Below, piece after piece: positions 30,456-40,105 of a stretch of 64,000 nt of DNA. A model generated the notes under the pieces. That model did no database searches. It had not been told where the DNA came from and saw only the letters and a list, made by a program, of their open reading frames with translations. Origin of the DNA: Erythrobacter sp. (lineage in GTDB: Bacteria > Pseudomonadota > Alphaproteobacteria > Sphingomonadales > Sphingomonadaceae); NCBI GenBank assembly GCA_023653115.1, contig JAMNXO010000001.1, forward strand, positions 310,001 to 374,000, in the 5' to 3' direction. The translations under genes were made by a program, and so were the position numbers. Position 1 is the first letter of the stretch. Every line of letters starts with the position of its first letter.

Positions 30456-31307
30456 TCAGGCCGCCTTCACGGGTTGAAGATAGTCGAGCACCTGCGCCAG
30501 CGTCGCCTTCAGCTCCCAGCGCGGCACCACCATATCGACCATGCCGTGCTTGTGGAGATATTCGGCACGCTGGAAGCCCTCGGGCAGCTGCTCGCGGATC
30601 GTGTCCTGGATCACGCGCTGGCCCGCAAAGCCGATCAGCGCGCCCGGCTCGGCAATGTGAATGTCGCCGAGCATCGCGTAGCTCGCGGTCACCCCGCCGG
30701 TGGTCGGGTCAGTCAGCACCACGATATAGGGCAGGCCTGCGGTCTTCAGCCGCCGCGTCATCACTGTCGCGCGCGGCATCTGCATCAGGGAGAGGATACC
30801 CTCCTGCATCCGCGCGCCGCCCGCCGCCGTCACCACGATATAGGCGCAGTGGCGATCCAGCGCCTTTTGCGCGCCCTCGCAGAAGGCCTGTCCCACGGCC
30901 ATGCCCATCGAGCCGCCCATGAAGCTGAAGTCCTGCACGCCGACCACGGCAGGCCGGTTGTCGATCATGCCCGAGCCGACCACGAAGGCATCCTCATGCG
31001 GGTTCGCCGCGCGCGCGGCCTTGAGGCGATCAGTGTACTTCTTGGTGTCCTTGAACTGCAGCGGGTCTTCGGTGACCTTGGGGAGCGGCAGCAGCTCGAA
31101 ACCGGGATCAAGCAGCAGCCCCAGCCGCGCATCCGCGCCGATCCGCCCGTGATGCTCGCATTTCGGGCAGACGCTGAGGTTGTCTTCGTACTCGGCGACG
31201 AACAGCATTTCCTGGCACGAGGGGCACTTGATCCACAGATCCTTCTCCGTGGTCTTCTTCTCGTTGCTGAAGCCGAGCGTGCTGCGGACGCGGGTGAACC
31301 AGTTCAT
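30456..31307 (-). CDS. accD: Acetyl-CoA carboxylase carboxyltransferase subunit beta
   Basis: 283 aa; zinc ribbon [55 protein letters not shown]. Confidence 0.97.
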   Translation of the reverse strand: MNWFTRVRSTLGFSNEKKTTEKDLWIKCPSCQEMLFVAEYEDNLSVCPKCEHHGRIGADARLGLLLDPGFELLPLPKVTEDPLQFKDTKKYTDRLKAARAANPHEDAFVVGSGMIDNRPAVVGVQDFSFMGGSMGMAVGQAFCEGAQKALDRHCAYIVVTAAGGARMQEGILSLMQMPRATVMTRRLKTAGLPYIVVLTDPTTGGVTASYAMLGDIHIAEPGALIGFAGQRVIQDTIREQLPEGFQRAEYLHKHGMVDMVVPRWELKATLAQVLDYLQPVKAA

Positions 31308-32101
31308 TCGGTTTGCTCCTGTCGGGCGGCGTGGACGGCCGCGGCGAGGGCCGAAGTCAGCTCCCTTAGCTTGGCCGGAGCGTTAGCGCCATATTCGCCG
31401 CAGATTTCCACCAGCGCCGAGCCGACCACGACCCCATCTGCCACCTTGGCGATAGCAGCGGCCTGCTCGGGCGTGCGCACGCCGAAGCCGACCGCGATCG
31501 GCAGGGTGGTCGATTGCTTGAGCCGTGCCACGGCCTTTTCGATGCTCGCCTGCACGGCCTGCTGCTTGCCGGTGATCCCGGCGACCGAGACGTAATAGAG
31601 GAACCCTTCGGAGCCCGCGAGCACCTGCGGCAGGCGCGCGGCGTCGGTGGTGGGGGTGGCGAGGCGGATCGGGGCGATGCCCTTGGCGCGCAGAGCCGGG
31701 CCGAGCGCGTCGTCCTCCTCGGGCGGAATGTCGACGCAGATCACGCCGTCCACGCCCGCAGCAGCAGCGGCCTCAGCGAACCATTCCGGCCCGCGCCGCA
31801 CCATCGGGTTGGCATAGCCCATCAGCACCAGCGGCACCTGCGGGTGCCGGGCGCGGAATTCGGTGGCGTAGCGCAGCACGTCGGCGGTGGTGGTGCCTGC
31901 GCCGAGGCTGCGCAGATTGGCGCTCTGGATCGCGGAGCCATCGGCCATCGGATCGGTGAAGGGCATGCCCAGCTCGATCACATCCGCGCCAGCTTCCACC
32001 AGCGCATCGAGATTGGCCGCGGTGTCGCCATCACCCGCGGTGATGAAGCAGACGAGCGCGGGGCGGGGGGCGGCGAAAGTTGTGGCGAGGCGGTTAGTCA
32101 T
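31304..32101 (-). CDS. trpA: Tryptophan synthase alpha chain
   Basis: [66 protein letters not shown]; start inside the longer ORF, ATGA overlap with the upstream small ORF. Confidence 0.96.
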   Translation of the reverse strand: MTNRLATTFAAPRPALVCFITAGDGDTAANLDALVEAGADVIELGMPFTDPMADGSAIQSANLRSLGAGTTTADVLRYATEFRARHPQVPLVLMGYANPMVRRGPEWFAEAAAAAGVDGVICVDIPPEEDDALGPALRAKGIAPIRLATPTTDAARLPQVLAGSEGFLYYVSVAGITGKQQAVQASIEKAVARLKQSTTLPIAVGFGVRTPEQAAAIAKVADGVVVGSALVEICGEYGANAPAKLRELTSALAAAVHAARQEQTE

Positions 32102-32319
32102 TTCGCAGAGGTCCACCAAGCCCATGTAGTCACCACCATACAAATCCCGAAAGCAACGATAAACACCAGTATCGCCCAAATCTCAGTTGCCGATGGAAAC
32201 ACATCTGCAAAACTGTCACTACCAAACCGCGCTTCTTCTGCGATGTGTCTGGTTGCCAACGAACCAAGCATGACAACTTGGAGCAGAAGCACAATTGCTA
32301 ACTTCCAATCTCTCTTCAC
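32098..32319 (-). CDS. Small two-TM hypothetical membrane protein inside the trp operon
   Basis: 73 aa [73 protein letters not shown]; stop overlaps trpA ATG (ATGA). Confidence 0.6.
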   Translation of the reverse strand: MKRDWKLAIVLLLQVVMLGSLATRHIAEEARFGSDSFADVFPSATEIWAILVFIVAFGICMVVTTWAWWTSAK

Positions 32320-32344
32320 GATGTGACCCCAGACATTAATGCAT

Positions 32345-32423
32345 CGTCATTGCGAGCGTAGCGAAGCAATCCATGGACCAGCGCCATGGATTGCCGCGTC
32401 GCCTTCGGCTCCTCGCAATGACG
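32345..32423. repeat. Dispersed palindromic repeat, copy 1
   Basis: CGTCATTGCGAGCGTAGCGAAGCAATCCATGG...CCATGGATTGCCGCGTCGCCTTCGGCTCCTCGCAATGACG; inverted arms; second copy at 61686-61762. Confidence 0.85.
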
Positions 32424-32434
32424 AGCGGTGGGCC

Positions 32435-33682
32435 TCAAAGCTCCACCCCAAGCTTCTCCGCCACGGTGAAGATGTCCTTGTCACCGCGCCCGCACAGATT
32501 CATCAGCACGATGCTGTCCTTGGGCATGGTCGGCGCGACCTTCGCTACTGCCGCTATGGCGTGCGAGGGTTCCAGTGCGGGGATGATCCCCTCGGTGCGG
32601 CAGAGCAGCTGGAAGCCTTCCAGCGCCTCGTCATCGGTGACGGCGGTGTAGTCGACGCGGCCCGATTCCTTGAGCCACGCGTGCTCTGGCCCGATGCCGG
32701 GGTAATCGAGGCCTGCGCTAATCGAGTGGCCTTCGGTGATCTGGCCGTCTGCGTCCTGCAGCAGATAGGTGCGGTTGCCGTGGAGCACGCCGGGCGATCC
32801 GCCGAGCAGGCTGGCGGCGTGTTCGTCGCCGTCGAGGCCGTGGCCCGCCGCTTCGACACCGAGCATCTTCACCGAGGGATCATCGAGGAAGGGGTGGAAC
32901 AGCCCCAGCGCATTCGATCCGCCGCCGATGCAGGCGACCAGCAGGTCGGGCAGGCGGCCGGTGCGGCTCAGCATCTGCGCGCGCGCTTCCTTGCCGATCA
33001 CGCTCTGGAAGTTGCGGACCATCTCCGGATAGGGGTGCGGACCGGCGGCGGTGCCGATGATGTAGAAGGTGTCGTGGACATTCGCGACCCAGTCGCGCAG
33101 CCCTTCGTTCATCGCGTCCTTCAGCGTCGCGCCGCCGCTGGTGACAGGGATCACTTCGGCGCCCAGCAGCTTCATGCGGAACACGTTGGGCGCCTGCCGC
33201 TTCACGTCCTCGGCGCCCATGTAGATCACGCAAGGCAGGCCGAAGCGCGCGCACACCGTGGCGGTGGCGACCCCGTGCTGGCCCGCGCCGGTCTCAGCGA
33301 TGATGCGGGTCTTGCCCATGCGCATCGCCAGCAGGATTTGCCCGATGCAATTGTTGATCTTGTGCGCGCCCGTGTGATTGAGCTCGTCGCGCTTGAACCA
33401 CACCTGCGCGCCGCCCCCAGGATTCCCTTGGGAATCCGCCAGCAAACGGAGCTCTTCGGTGATGCGCGGGGCGAAGTAGAGCGGGCTGGGGCGGCCGACA
33501 TAATGCTCCAGCAGGTCGTCAAATTCGGCCTGGAATGCCGGATCGGCCTGCGCCTTGCGATATTCGCGATCGAGATCGAGCACCAGCGGCATCAGCGTCT
33601 CGGCGACATAGCGTCCGCCGAACTGGCCGAAATGGCCGCGGTCATCAGGCTGGGTGCGGAAGGAATTGAGGTGCGTGTTCAT
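32435..33682 (-). CDS. trpB: Tryptophan synthase beta chain
   Basis: [41 protein letters not shown]...[15 protein letters not shown]...GGGSNALG. Confidence 0.97.
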   Translation of the reverse strand: MNTHLNSFRTQPDDRGHFGQFGGRYVAETLMPLVLDLDREYRKAQADPAFQAEFDDLLEHYVGRPSPLYFAPRITEELRLLADSQGNPGGGAQVWFKRDELNHTGAHKINNCIGQILLAMRMGKTRIIAETGAGQHGVATATVCARFGLPCVIYMGAEDVKRQAPNVFRMKLLGAEVIPVTSGGATLKDAMNEGLRDWVANVHDTFYIIGTAAGPHPYPEMVRNFQSVIGKEARAQMLSRTGRLPDLLVACIGGGSNALGLFHPFLDDPSVKMLGVEAAGHGLDGDEHAASLLGGSPGVLHGNRTYLLQDADGQITEGHSISAGLDYPGIGPEHAWLKESGRVDYTAVTDDEALEGFQLLCRTEGIIPALEPSHAIAAVAKVAPTMPKDSIVLMNLCGRGDKDIFTVAEKLGVEL

Positions 33683-34311
33683 AGGCGGGCGGCTTTGCAG
33701 AAGGCGGCGATTCTGTCCACGTCCTTGATGCCGGGCGCGCTTTCGACGCCGGAGGACGTGTCGACGAGCGGCGCGCTGGTGAGGCGGATGGCCTCCGCGA
33801 CATTGGCGGGGGTGAGCCCGCCGGCAAGGCCCCACGGTGTCGGCGCCTTGTAGGCTTTGAGCAGATCCCAGTCGAAGCGCGTGCCATTGCCGCCGGGCAG
33901 GCCCGAGGCGGGCGCATCAAACAGCAGCCGGTCAGCCGCACCGTGGAAGCGGGCGGCGTCCGCAAGCGATTCTGCGTCCCGCACGCCGAGCGCGCGCCAT
34001 GCGGCGATGCCGGTCGCAGCGCGAAAGCGGGCGAGGGTTTCGGGCGTTTCGCTGCCGTGGAACTGCACGACATCAGGGCGCACCTCGCGCACCGCCTCGG
34101 CAAGTAGCGCGGACGAAGGGTTCACCACCAGCAGCACCGTCTTGACGTGCGGCGGTATCAACCCGCGCAGCCGCGCAGCATCGGCGAGGCTCAGATGGCG
34201 CGGGCTCTTTTCGAAATGGACGAGGCCGACATAATCCGCGCCTGCCTGCACCGCAGCGGCGAGGGTTTCGGGGGTCGAAAGCCCGCAGATTTTGACAAGT
34301 GCGCCCGGCAT
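33679..34311 (-). CDS. trpF: Phosphoribosylanthranilate isomerase
   Basis: [41 protein letters not shown]...[10 protein letters not shown]...[12 protein letters not shown]. Confidence 0.95.
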   Translation of the reverse strand: MPGALVKICGLSTPETLAAAVQAGADYVGLVHFEKSPRHLSLADAARLRGLIPPHVKTVLLVVNPSSALLAEAVREVRPDVVQFHGSETPETLARFRAATGIAAWRALGVRDAESLADAARFHGAADRLLFDAPASGLPGGNGTRFDWDLLKAYKAPTPWGLAGGLTPANVAEAIRLTSAPLVDTSSGVESAPGIKDVDRIAAFCKAARL

Positions 34312-34321
34312 CGCAGCGTCC

Positions 34322-34828
34322 CTACGCGGCTCCGAGCGGCTTTTCCAGCACCGCAAAGGTCACCGGCGGATCGCGCAGCACGGGGAAGGGGCGCGTCTCG
34401 CCGGTGCGCCGATAACCGCGCCGCTCATACCACGCGATCAGGCTGTCACGGCTGTCGATCACGGTCATCTCCATCGCGGCGATGCCCAGCCTTCGGGCGT
34501 GGTCTTCCGCCGCATCGAGCAGCCGCCGCCCGAGGCCTGACGACTGGAGCAGCGGGGAAACACACAGCATCCCGAGATAGCCCAGCGTCCCGTCCTTGCG
34601 GGTGACCGCCACGCAGCCGATCAGCTGATCATCATCCCGCGCGGTCAGGATCGTGACGGCAGGATCGTCCAGCAGCGCCTCGACCTCGCCCGGCGCGGTC
34701 CGCTCGTCATCGAGAATATCCGCCTCGTGGTTCCACCCCTGACGCGCCGAATCCCCGCGATAGGCGGCTTCGAGCAGGGCCTTCAACGCGGGCGCGTCCT
34801 CCGAGGACGCCTCCACAATGGCGATCAA
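34322..34828 (-). CDS. GNAT family N-acetyltransferase
   Basis: IAIVEASSEDAPALKALLEAAY...GYLGMLCVSPLLQSSGLGRRLLDAAEDHARRLGIAAMEMTVIDSRDSLIAWYERRGYRRTGETRPFP; probable TTG start overlapping the pyrF stop (TTGA). Confidence 0.85.
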   Translation of the reverse strand: MIAIVEASSEDAPALKALLEAAYRGDSARQGWNHEADILDDERTAPGEVEALLDDPAVTILTARDDDQLIGCVAVTRKDGTLGYLGMLCVSPLLQSSGLGRRLLDAAEDHARRLGIAAMEMTVIDSRDSLIAWYERRGYRRTGETRPFPVLRDPPVTFAVLEKPLGAA

Positions 34829-35499
34829 AGCGTGCCCTCGATTGCCCGCGCCGCTGCCACCGGATCCTCCGCACGGCTGATCGGGCGGCCGATTACCAGC
34901 ACGCTCGCGCCATTGTCGCGCGCCTGACGGGGGGTGACGACGCGCTTCTGGTCGCCGGTGCCGCCGCCAGTGGGGCGCAGGCCGGGGACAACGAAGTAGC
35001 CGTCTTTCCAGGCCTTCTTGACCATGCCGACCTCTTGGCCCGAGCACACGATCCCGTCGAGCCCCGCCGCATGGGCAAGCTCAGCCAGCCGCATCACCTG
35101 CGTTTCGGCGCTGCCATAGACCCCGGTGGCGGTCAGATCATTGGTGTCGAGGCTGGTGAGCATGGTCACTGCCACCACCTTGGTGCCGTTGGCGGCGGCT
35201 GCCTTGGCATCCTCCATCATCGCGCGCCCGCCGCTGGCGTGGACGGTGACGATCGCGGGTTCATAGACATGGATCGCCTGCATCGCGGCGGCGACCGTGT
35301 TGGGGATGTCGTGAAACTTGAGATCAAGGAAGATCGGCAGGCCGAGATGCGCGATCTCATGCACGCCGTGGCTGCCGTGGGCGCAGAAGAACTCGAGGCC
35401 GAGCTTCACGCCGCCGATATGCGCCTTGACCTTGCTGACCAGCGCCTTGGCGGGCTCAAGCTGCGGAATGTCGAGCGCGAGATAGACCGGATTGCTCAT
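34825..35499 (-). CDS. pyrF: Orotidine 5'-phosphate decarboxylase
   Basis: 224 aa; MSNPVYLALDIPQLEPAKALVSKVKAHIGGVKLGLEFFCAHG...IFLDLKFHDIPNTVAAAM. Confidence 0.96.
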   Translation of the reverse strand: MSNPVYLALDIPQLEPAKALVSKVKAHIGGVKLGLEFFCAHGSHGVHEIAHLGLPIFLDLKFHDIPNTVAAAMQAIHVYEPAIVTVHASGGRAMMEDAKAAAANGTKVVAVTMLTSLDTNDLTATGVYGSAETQVMRLAELAHAAGLDGIVCSGQEVGMVKKAWKDGYFVVPGLRPTGGGTGDQKRVVTPRQARDNGASVLVIGRPISRAEDPVAAARAIEGTL

Positions 35500-35885
35500 T
35501 CGCCCGCTCCCGCATCGGCAATGTCTGACGGGCTCAACGGATCGGCGGTTTCTGCCGGTTTTGTCACAGGATTATCCACAGGTGTATCGACAGGAGTGGC
35601 GGAGGTCGCCGGGGTTTGCGGTTCGTGATGGCGGGCGAGCGCAGTGTGCTTGAGCGAGTTCTCCAGCGCCTTGACCCGGCGATTGAGGCCCCATTTCACG
35701 CTGAGGTGATAGGCCCAGAGCGGCACGAATCCGAGCGCGAAGGCCAGCAGCACCAGCACCGGCACCTTGGTTTCCAGCACGAGATTCTGCCACAGCGTCA
35801 GTTCGACCGGCTGCCAATTGTAGATCGCAAAGATCAGGAAGCCGACGGCGGCGAGAACCCAGATGATGGTGCGTAGGATCTTCAC
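35496..35885 (-). CDS. LapA (DUF1049) domain-containing membrane protein
   Basis: 129 aa; MKILRTIIWVLAAVGFLIFAIYNWQPVELTLWQNLVLETKVPVLVLLAFALGFVPLWAYH. Confidence 0.85.
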   Translation of the reverse strand: MKILRTIIWVLAAVGFLIFAIYNWQPVELTLWQNLVLETKVPVLVLLAFALGFVPLWAYHLSVKWGLNRRVKALENSLKHTALARHHEPQTPATSATPVDTPVDNPVTKPAETADPLSPSDIADAGAGE

Positions 35886-35975
35886 GTCGCGCGCCTCTCC
35901 CGATGGCCCAGTGCGCCGCCGAACCTAGGCGATTTGACGCCTGTGTCCAGCATCCACGCCTGCGGGCGCAGGGCC

Positions 35976-37289
35976 TCAGCCGAACACCCGCGCGAAGATC
36001 GTGTCGACCTGCGCGAAGTGGTAGGCGAGATCGAACTTTTCCTCGAGCTCGGCCTCGGGCAGCGCGGCGGTGACGTCCGGATCGGCCTTGAGCAGATCAA
36101 GCAGCGAAAGCGTACCGCCGCTCTCCCACACCTTCATCGCGTTACGCTGTACGAGGGCATAGGCGTCCTCGCGGCTGACGCCCGCCTGCGTCAGTGCCAG
36201 CAGCACGCGCTGCGAATGGACGAGGCCGCCCATGCTGTCCAAGTTCTTGAGCATCCGTTCGGGGTAGATCAGCAGCTTTTCGACCACGCCGGTCAGGCGA
36301 GCGAGTGCGAAATCGAGCGTGATCGTGGCGTCCGGGCCGATGAAGCGCTCCACCGACGAGTGCGAGATATCGCGCTCGTGCCACAGCGCGACATTCTCCA
36401 GCGCGGGTAGGGCATAGGCACGGATCATGCGCGCCTGGCCCGTGAGGTTTTCGGTCAGGATCGGGTTGCGCTTGTGCGGCATGGCCGACGAACCCTTCTG
36501 GCCGGGCGAGAAGTATTCCTCCGCCTCCAGCACCTCGGTGCGCTGGAGGTGGCGGATTTCGACCGCGAGCCGCTCGATGCTGCCGGCCACCACGGCGAGC
36601 GTGGCGAAATACATTGCGTGGCGATCGCGCGGGATCACCTGCGTGCTGACGGGCTCGATAGCGAGGCCGAGCTTTTCGGCGACGTGTGCTTCAACCGCCG
36701 GATCGACATTGGCAAAGGTGCCGACCGCGCCGGAGATCGCGCAGGTGGCGATTTCCTTGCGCGCGGCGACCAGCCGGTCGCGGCAACGGTCAAACTCGGC
36801 ATAGGCCTGCGCCAGCTTCAGCCCGAAGGTGACCGGCTCGGCATGGATGCCGTGGCTGCGGCCGATGGTGGGGGTGTATTTATGCTCCATTGCGCGGGTC
36901 TTGATCGCGGCGAGCAGCGCGTCGACATCATCGATCAGCATATCGGTCGCGCGGGCCAATTGCACCGAAAGCGTGGTGTCGAGCACGTCGGAGCTGGTCA
37001 TGCCCTGATGCATGAAGCGCGCCTCGTCGCCCACCTGCTCGGCCACCCAGGTGAGGAAGGCGATCACATCATGCTTGGTGACGGCTTCGATCGCGTCGAT
37101 TGCGGCGACGTCGATGGCGGGATTGGTCGCCCACCAGTCCCACAGCGCCTTGGCCGCGCTGGCGGGGACGACGCCGAGTTCGCCGAGCTTCTCGGTCGCA
37201 TGGGCCTCGATCTCGAACCAGATGCGATACTTTGCCTCCGGCTCCCACAGGGCGGTCATGGCGGGACGGGCGTAGCGGGGGACCATCAT
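35976..37289 (-). CDS. purB: Adenylosuccinate lyase
   Basis: MMVPRYARPAMTALWEPEAKYRIWFEIEAHATEKLGELG...GQKGSSAMPHKRNPILTENLTGQARMIRAYA. Confidence 0.97.
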   Translation of the reverse strand: MMVPRYARPAMTALWEPEAKYRIWFEIEAHATEKLGELGVVPASAAKALWDWWATNPAIDVAAIDAIEAVTKHDVIAFLTWVAEQVGDEARFMHQGMTSSDVLDTTLSVQLARATDMLIDDVDALLAAIKTRAMEHKYTPTIGRSHGIHAEPVTFGLKLAQAYAEFDRCRDRLVAARKEIATCAISGAVGTFANVDPAVEAHVAEKLGLAIEPVSTQVIPRDRHAMYFATLAVVAGSIERLAVEIRHLQRTEVLEAEEYFSPGQKGSSAMPHKRNPILTENLTGQARMIRAYALPALENVALWHERDISHSSVERFIGPDATITLDFALARLTGVVEKLLIYPERMLKNLDSMGGLVHSQRVLLALTQAGVSREDAYALVQRNAMKVWESGGTLSLLDLLKADPDVTAALPEAELEEKFDLAYHFAQVDTIFARVFG

Positions 37290-37388
37290 CAACTCCGGTT
37301 GGGCAGGGTGTTGCGGGCGCGGTAGGCAAGCACGCCCGCCAAGGCAAGGGCGGCCGCACCCCCGATCAACACGCGCACAAGCTGCGGA

Positions 37389-39296
37389 TCACTGCTGGAT
37401 CAGGCTTGCATCGATGGTGGCGGCCACCCGGTTGGCGGCGGTCCGCGTCAGGTGATGCGCGTCCCAGTAGTTGAGCACGCCGTCCTGCACCACGCGGCAG
37501 CGCCCGGCAGGGCAAAGCGGCGCGGCGGCGTCGACAAAGGTAAAGCGCGGATCGCGCGCGGCGAGGGCCCGCAAGGCGGCGTTTATGGCGATGCCCTGCG
37601 CCTTGGCAGCGGGGTAGGACGTGGGGCAGACGGCATTGCGGAAGGCGCGGCAGCGCAGCCAGCCGTCAAACATCGGTTCGGCGGCGGTCTGGGCCGAGGG
37701 AGTGTTGCCGATCAGGATGATCCGCGTGCCCTGCGGCAGCTGGTTGGCGAGCTGTTCGAGGCTAGCCGCGATCGCGCGCAATCCGGCTGCGCTGTCGGGT
37801 TCAACGAGGGTTTCGGAATCGCCCTCGACGATCATGCGATCCCACAGCTGCGCCCAGATGATGGTGCGCACCCCGCGCTCCTGCGCCAACGCAACGAGGC
37901 GCGCGGGCATTGCCCGGCACTCTTCGCCCCCCGGATCGCTCGCCCGCAGATTGGCAAGCCCGGGCGCGGACAGGCACGAGGTCTTGGCAAGCAGCGCGCC
38001 CTTGCCAAAGCGGGCTGTCAGCGCGGCGTGATATTGCATCGCGTGGCTATCGCCATAGAGCACGAAGGGCAGCGGCCCGGCGGGCGGAATGATGACCGGC
38101 TCGGGCACAGGGAGCGGCCGCTCGCCGCCAAAGCGCGCCGCCTCGGTTATGCTGGCCGAACTCAGCAGCCGCAGATGGCCCGCCAAGCCAGCCGCCGCCG
38201 GCAGCGCCAGCGCGAGGCCGCAGGCAGTCAGCAGCGCCCCGCGCCCTGCCAGCAAGCGGCGCTGGCGCACCGGTTGTTCCAGCCAGCGATAGGATGCCCA
38301 GCCGAACACCACCGACGCGGCCACCAGCGCCATGGTTACCGCCAACGGCAAGTCGCCGAACCAGATATAGCGCGCCAGCTCCAGCAAGGGCTGGTGCCAC
38401 AGATAAATGCCGAAGCTCACCAGCCCGAGCCATGTCAGCGGCGGCAAGGCGAGCAGCCGCCCCGCCGCATTGGCAGGCACGGCAAACAGGATCACCAGCG
38501 CCGTGCCCAGCACCGGCAGCAGAAACATGACGCCGGGCGCAGGGGTCTCCGGCGTGATCAGCACGAATCCCGCCGCGATCAGCCCCAATCCGGCCAGCGC
38601 CGGCAGCCCCCGCGCCCCGGGGCGCAAGGCGGCGGGCAGCAGCGCGCAAACCGCGCCCAGCGCAAACTCCCACAAGCGCGCAGGCAGCAGATAGAACGCG
38701 GCCAGCGGCGAAAACTGCACCAGCGCCAGCGCCAGCACAAAACTTGCCAGCCCGAACAGCGCCACCATCGGCAGCATCGCCACGGGCTTCCAGCGGCGGC
38801 ACAGGATCAGCGCCAGCGGGAACACCAGATAGAACTGTTCCTCCACCCCCAATGTCCAGGTGTGGAGCAGTGGCTTCATCCCCGCCGCGGAGTAGAAATA
38901 GTCGACCTCGCGCGCATACAGCAAGTTCGAGCCGAACAGCGCCGAGGCGGTAAGGCTTTGGGCAAAGGGCTTGAAATCCTCGGGGCTGAGCACCGCCCAG
39001 GCCGCGATGCCCGTCGCCGCCAGCATCACCGCCAGCGCCGGCACGATCCGCCGCAGCCGCCGTTCAAGAAAGCGCCACTGGCTGAAGCGTCCCTCGGCCA
39101 TTTCGGCCGCGATGATCCCGGTGATGAGATAGCCGCTGATCACGAAGAACACATCGACCCCGGTGAAGCCGCCGGGCAGCGCAGCCAGCCCGGCGTGATG
39201 CGCCACCACGCCGCCGACAGCCAGCGCGCGCAGACCGTCGATCTCGGGGCGATAGGAGGAGCGGCCCGGTGGTGCCGGGCCGTCGGCTACGGTCAT
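37389..39296 (-). CDS. Acyltransferase 3 family protein with C-terminal SGNH domain (OafA/YrhL-like)
   Basis: 635 aa; SYRPEIDGLRALAVGGVVAHHAGLAALPGGFTGVDVFFVISGYLITGIIAAEM...; SGNH part LPFVLYGDSHAMQYHAAL. Confidence 0.93.
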   Translation of the reverse strand: MTVADGPAPPGRSSYRPEIDGLRALAVGGVVAHHAGLAALPGGFTGVDVFFVISGYLITGIIAAEMAEGRFSQWRFLERRLRRIVPALAVMLAATGIAAWAVLSPEDFKPFAQSLTASALFGSNLLYAREVDYFYSAAGMKPLLHTWTLGVEEQFYLVFPLALILCRRWKPVAMLPMVALFGLASFVLALALVQFSPLAAFYLLPARLWEFALGAVCALLPAALRPGARGLPALAGLGLIAAGFVLITPETPAPGVMFLLPVLGTALVILFAVPANAAGRLLALPPLTWLGLVSFGIYLWHQPLLELARYIWFGDLPLAVTMALVAASVVFGWASYRWLEQPVRQRRLLAGRGALLTACGLALALPAAAGLAGHLRLLSSASITEAARFGGERPLPVPEPVIIPPAGPLPFVLYGDSHAMQYHAALTARFGKGALLAKTSCLSAPGLANLRASDPGGEECRAMPARLVALAQERGVRTIIWAQLWDRMIVEGDSETLVEPDSAAGLRAIAASLEQLANQLPQGTRIILIGNTPSAQTAAEPMFDGWLRCRAFRNAVCPTSYPAAKAQGIAINAALRALAARDPRFTFVDAAAPLCPAGRCRVVQDGVLNYWDAHHLTRTAANRVAATIDASLIQQ

Positions 39297-40105
39297 CAGA
39301 TCAGTCCCTTGGCCCTGAGACTGGTATGCCCCTCGCGCCCGATGATGACGTGATCGTGGACGGTGACGCCGAGCAGGCGACCGGCTTCGGCAATGCGCTG
39401 GGTAATCTGGATATCGGCGCGGCTCGGTTCGGGGCTACCCGAGGGGTGATTATGGACGAGGATCATTGCGCTGGCGCCCACATCCATCGCCCGGCGGATC
39501 ACTTCGCGCGGGTGGATTGCCGCCTCGTCGATCGAGCCGTCACCCAGATGATGATCCTCGATCAAACGGTTCTTGGTATCGAGATAGAGAATGCGCACGC
39601 GCTCCACCGTGAGATGCGCCATGTCGGTGGTAAGGTAGTCGATCAGCGCCTGCCAGCTGGATAGCACCGGCTTCTTGATGATTTCGCCGCGGGTCATCCG
39701 CCGGGCCGCGATGGCGACCGCTTTGAGCGCCGCCGCGCTGGTTTCGCCCACGCCTTTGACGCGCTGCATCGCCTTGGGATCAGCATTGAGCACGCCTGCA
39801 AGACTGCCGAATTGCGCAATCAGCGCCTTGGCTTGCGGTTTGGTGTCGCCCTGCTTGATCGCGGCGAACAGCAGATATTCGAGCACTTCGTAATCGGCCA
39901 GCGCCTCGGCCCCGCCGGTCAGCAGCCGTTCGCGCAGACGTGCGCGGTGGCCTTCGCCAGCAGCCTTGCCGGCGTCGGAGCGCGGTTGCGGCTCTGCACC
40001 AAAATCAAACCCGTCTTCAGCTTGCGGCAATGCGACCCCCGACAGGAACTCCTGCAAGCTCTTACATTGCCTTTGGGCAGCGATACGCGCAAGGGTTGGG
40101 AACAA
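39296..40105 (-). CDS. radC: RadC/JAB-domain DNA repair-like protein (start codon uncertain)
   Basis: LADYEVLEYLLFAAIKQGDTKPQAKALIAQFGSLAGVLNADPKAMQRVKGVGETSAAALKAV...ILVHNHPSGSPEPSRADIQITQRIAEAGRLLGVTVHDHVIIG; ORF start is a TTG touching the divergent gene's ATG. Confidence 0.92.
   Translation of the reverse strand: MFPTLARIAAQRQCKSLQEFLSGVALPQAEDGFDFGAEPQPRSDAGKAAGEGHRARLRERLLTGGAEALADYEVLEYLLFAAIKQGDTKPQAKALIAQFGSLAGVLNADPKAMQRVKGVGETSAAALKAVAIAARRMTRGEIIKKPVLSSWQALIDYLTTDMAHLTVERVRILYLDTKNRLIEDHHLGDGSIDEAAIHPREVIRRAMDVGASAMILVHNHPSGSPEPSRADIQITQRIAEAGRLLGVTVHDHVIIGREGHTSLRAKGLI

Noticed and set aside
32101-32179. Extended trpA ORF (to 32179) as the true start
   Set aside because: The conserved TrpA N-terminus begins at MTNRLATTF (32101), and the extension overlaps the small upstream ORF.
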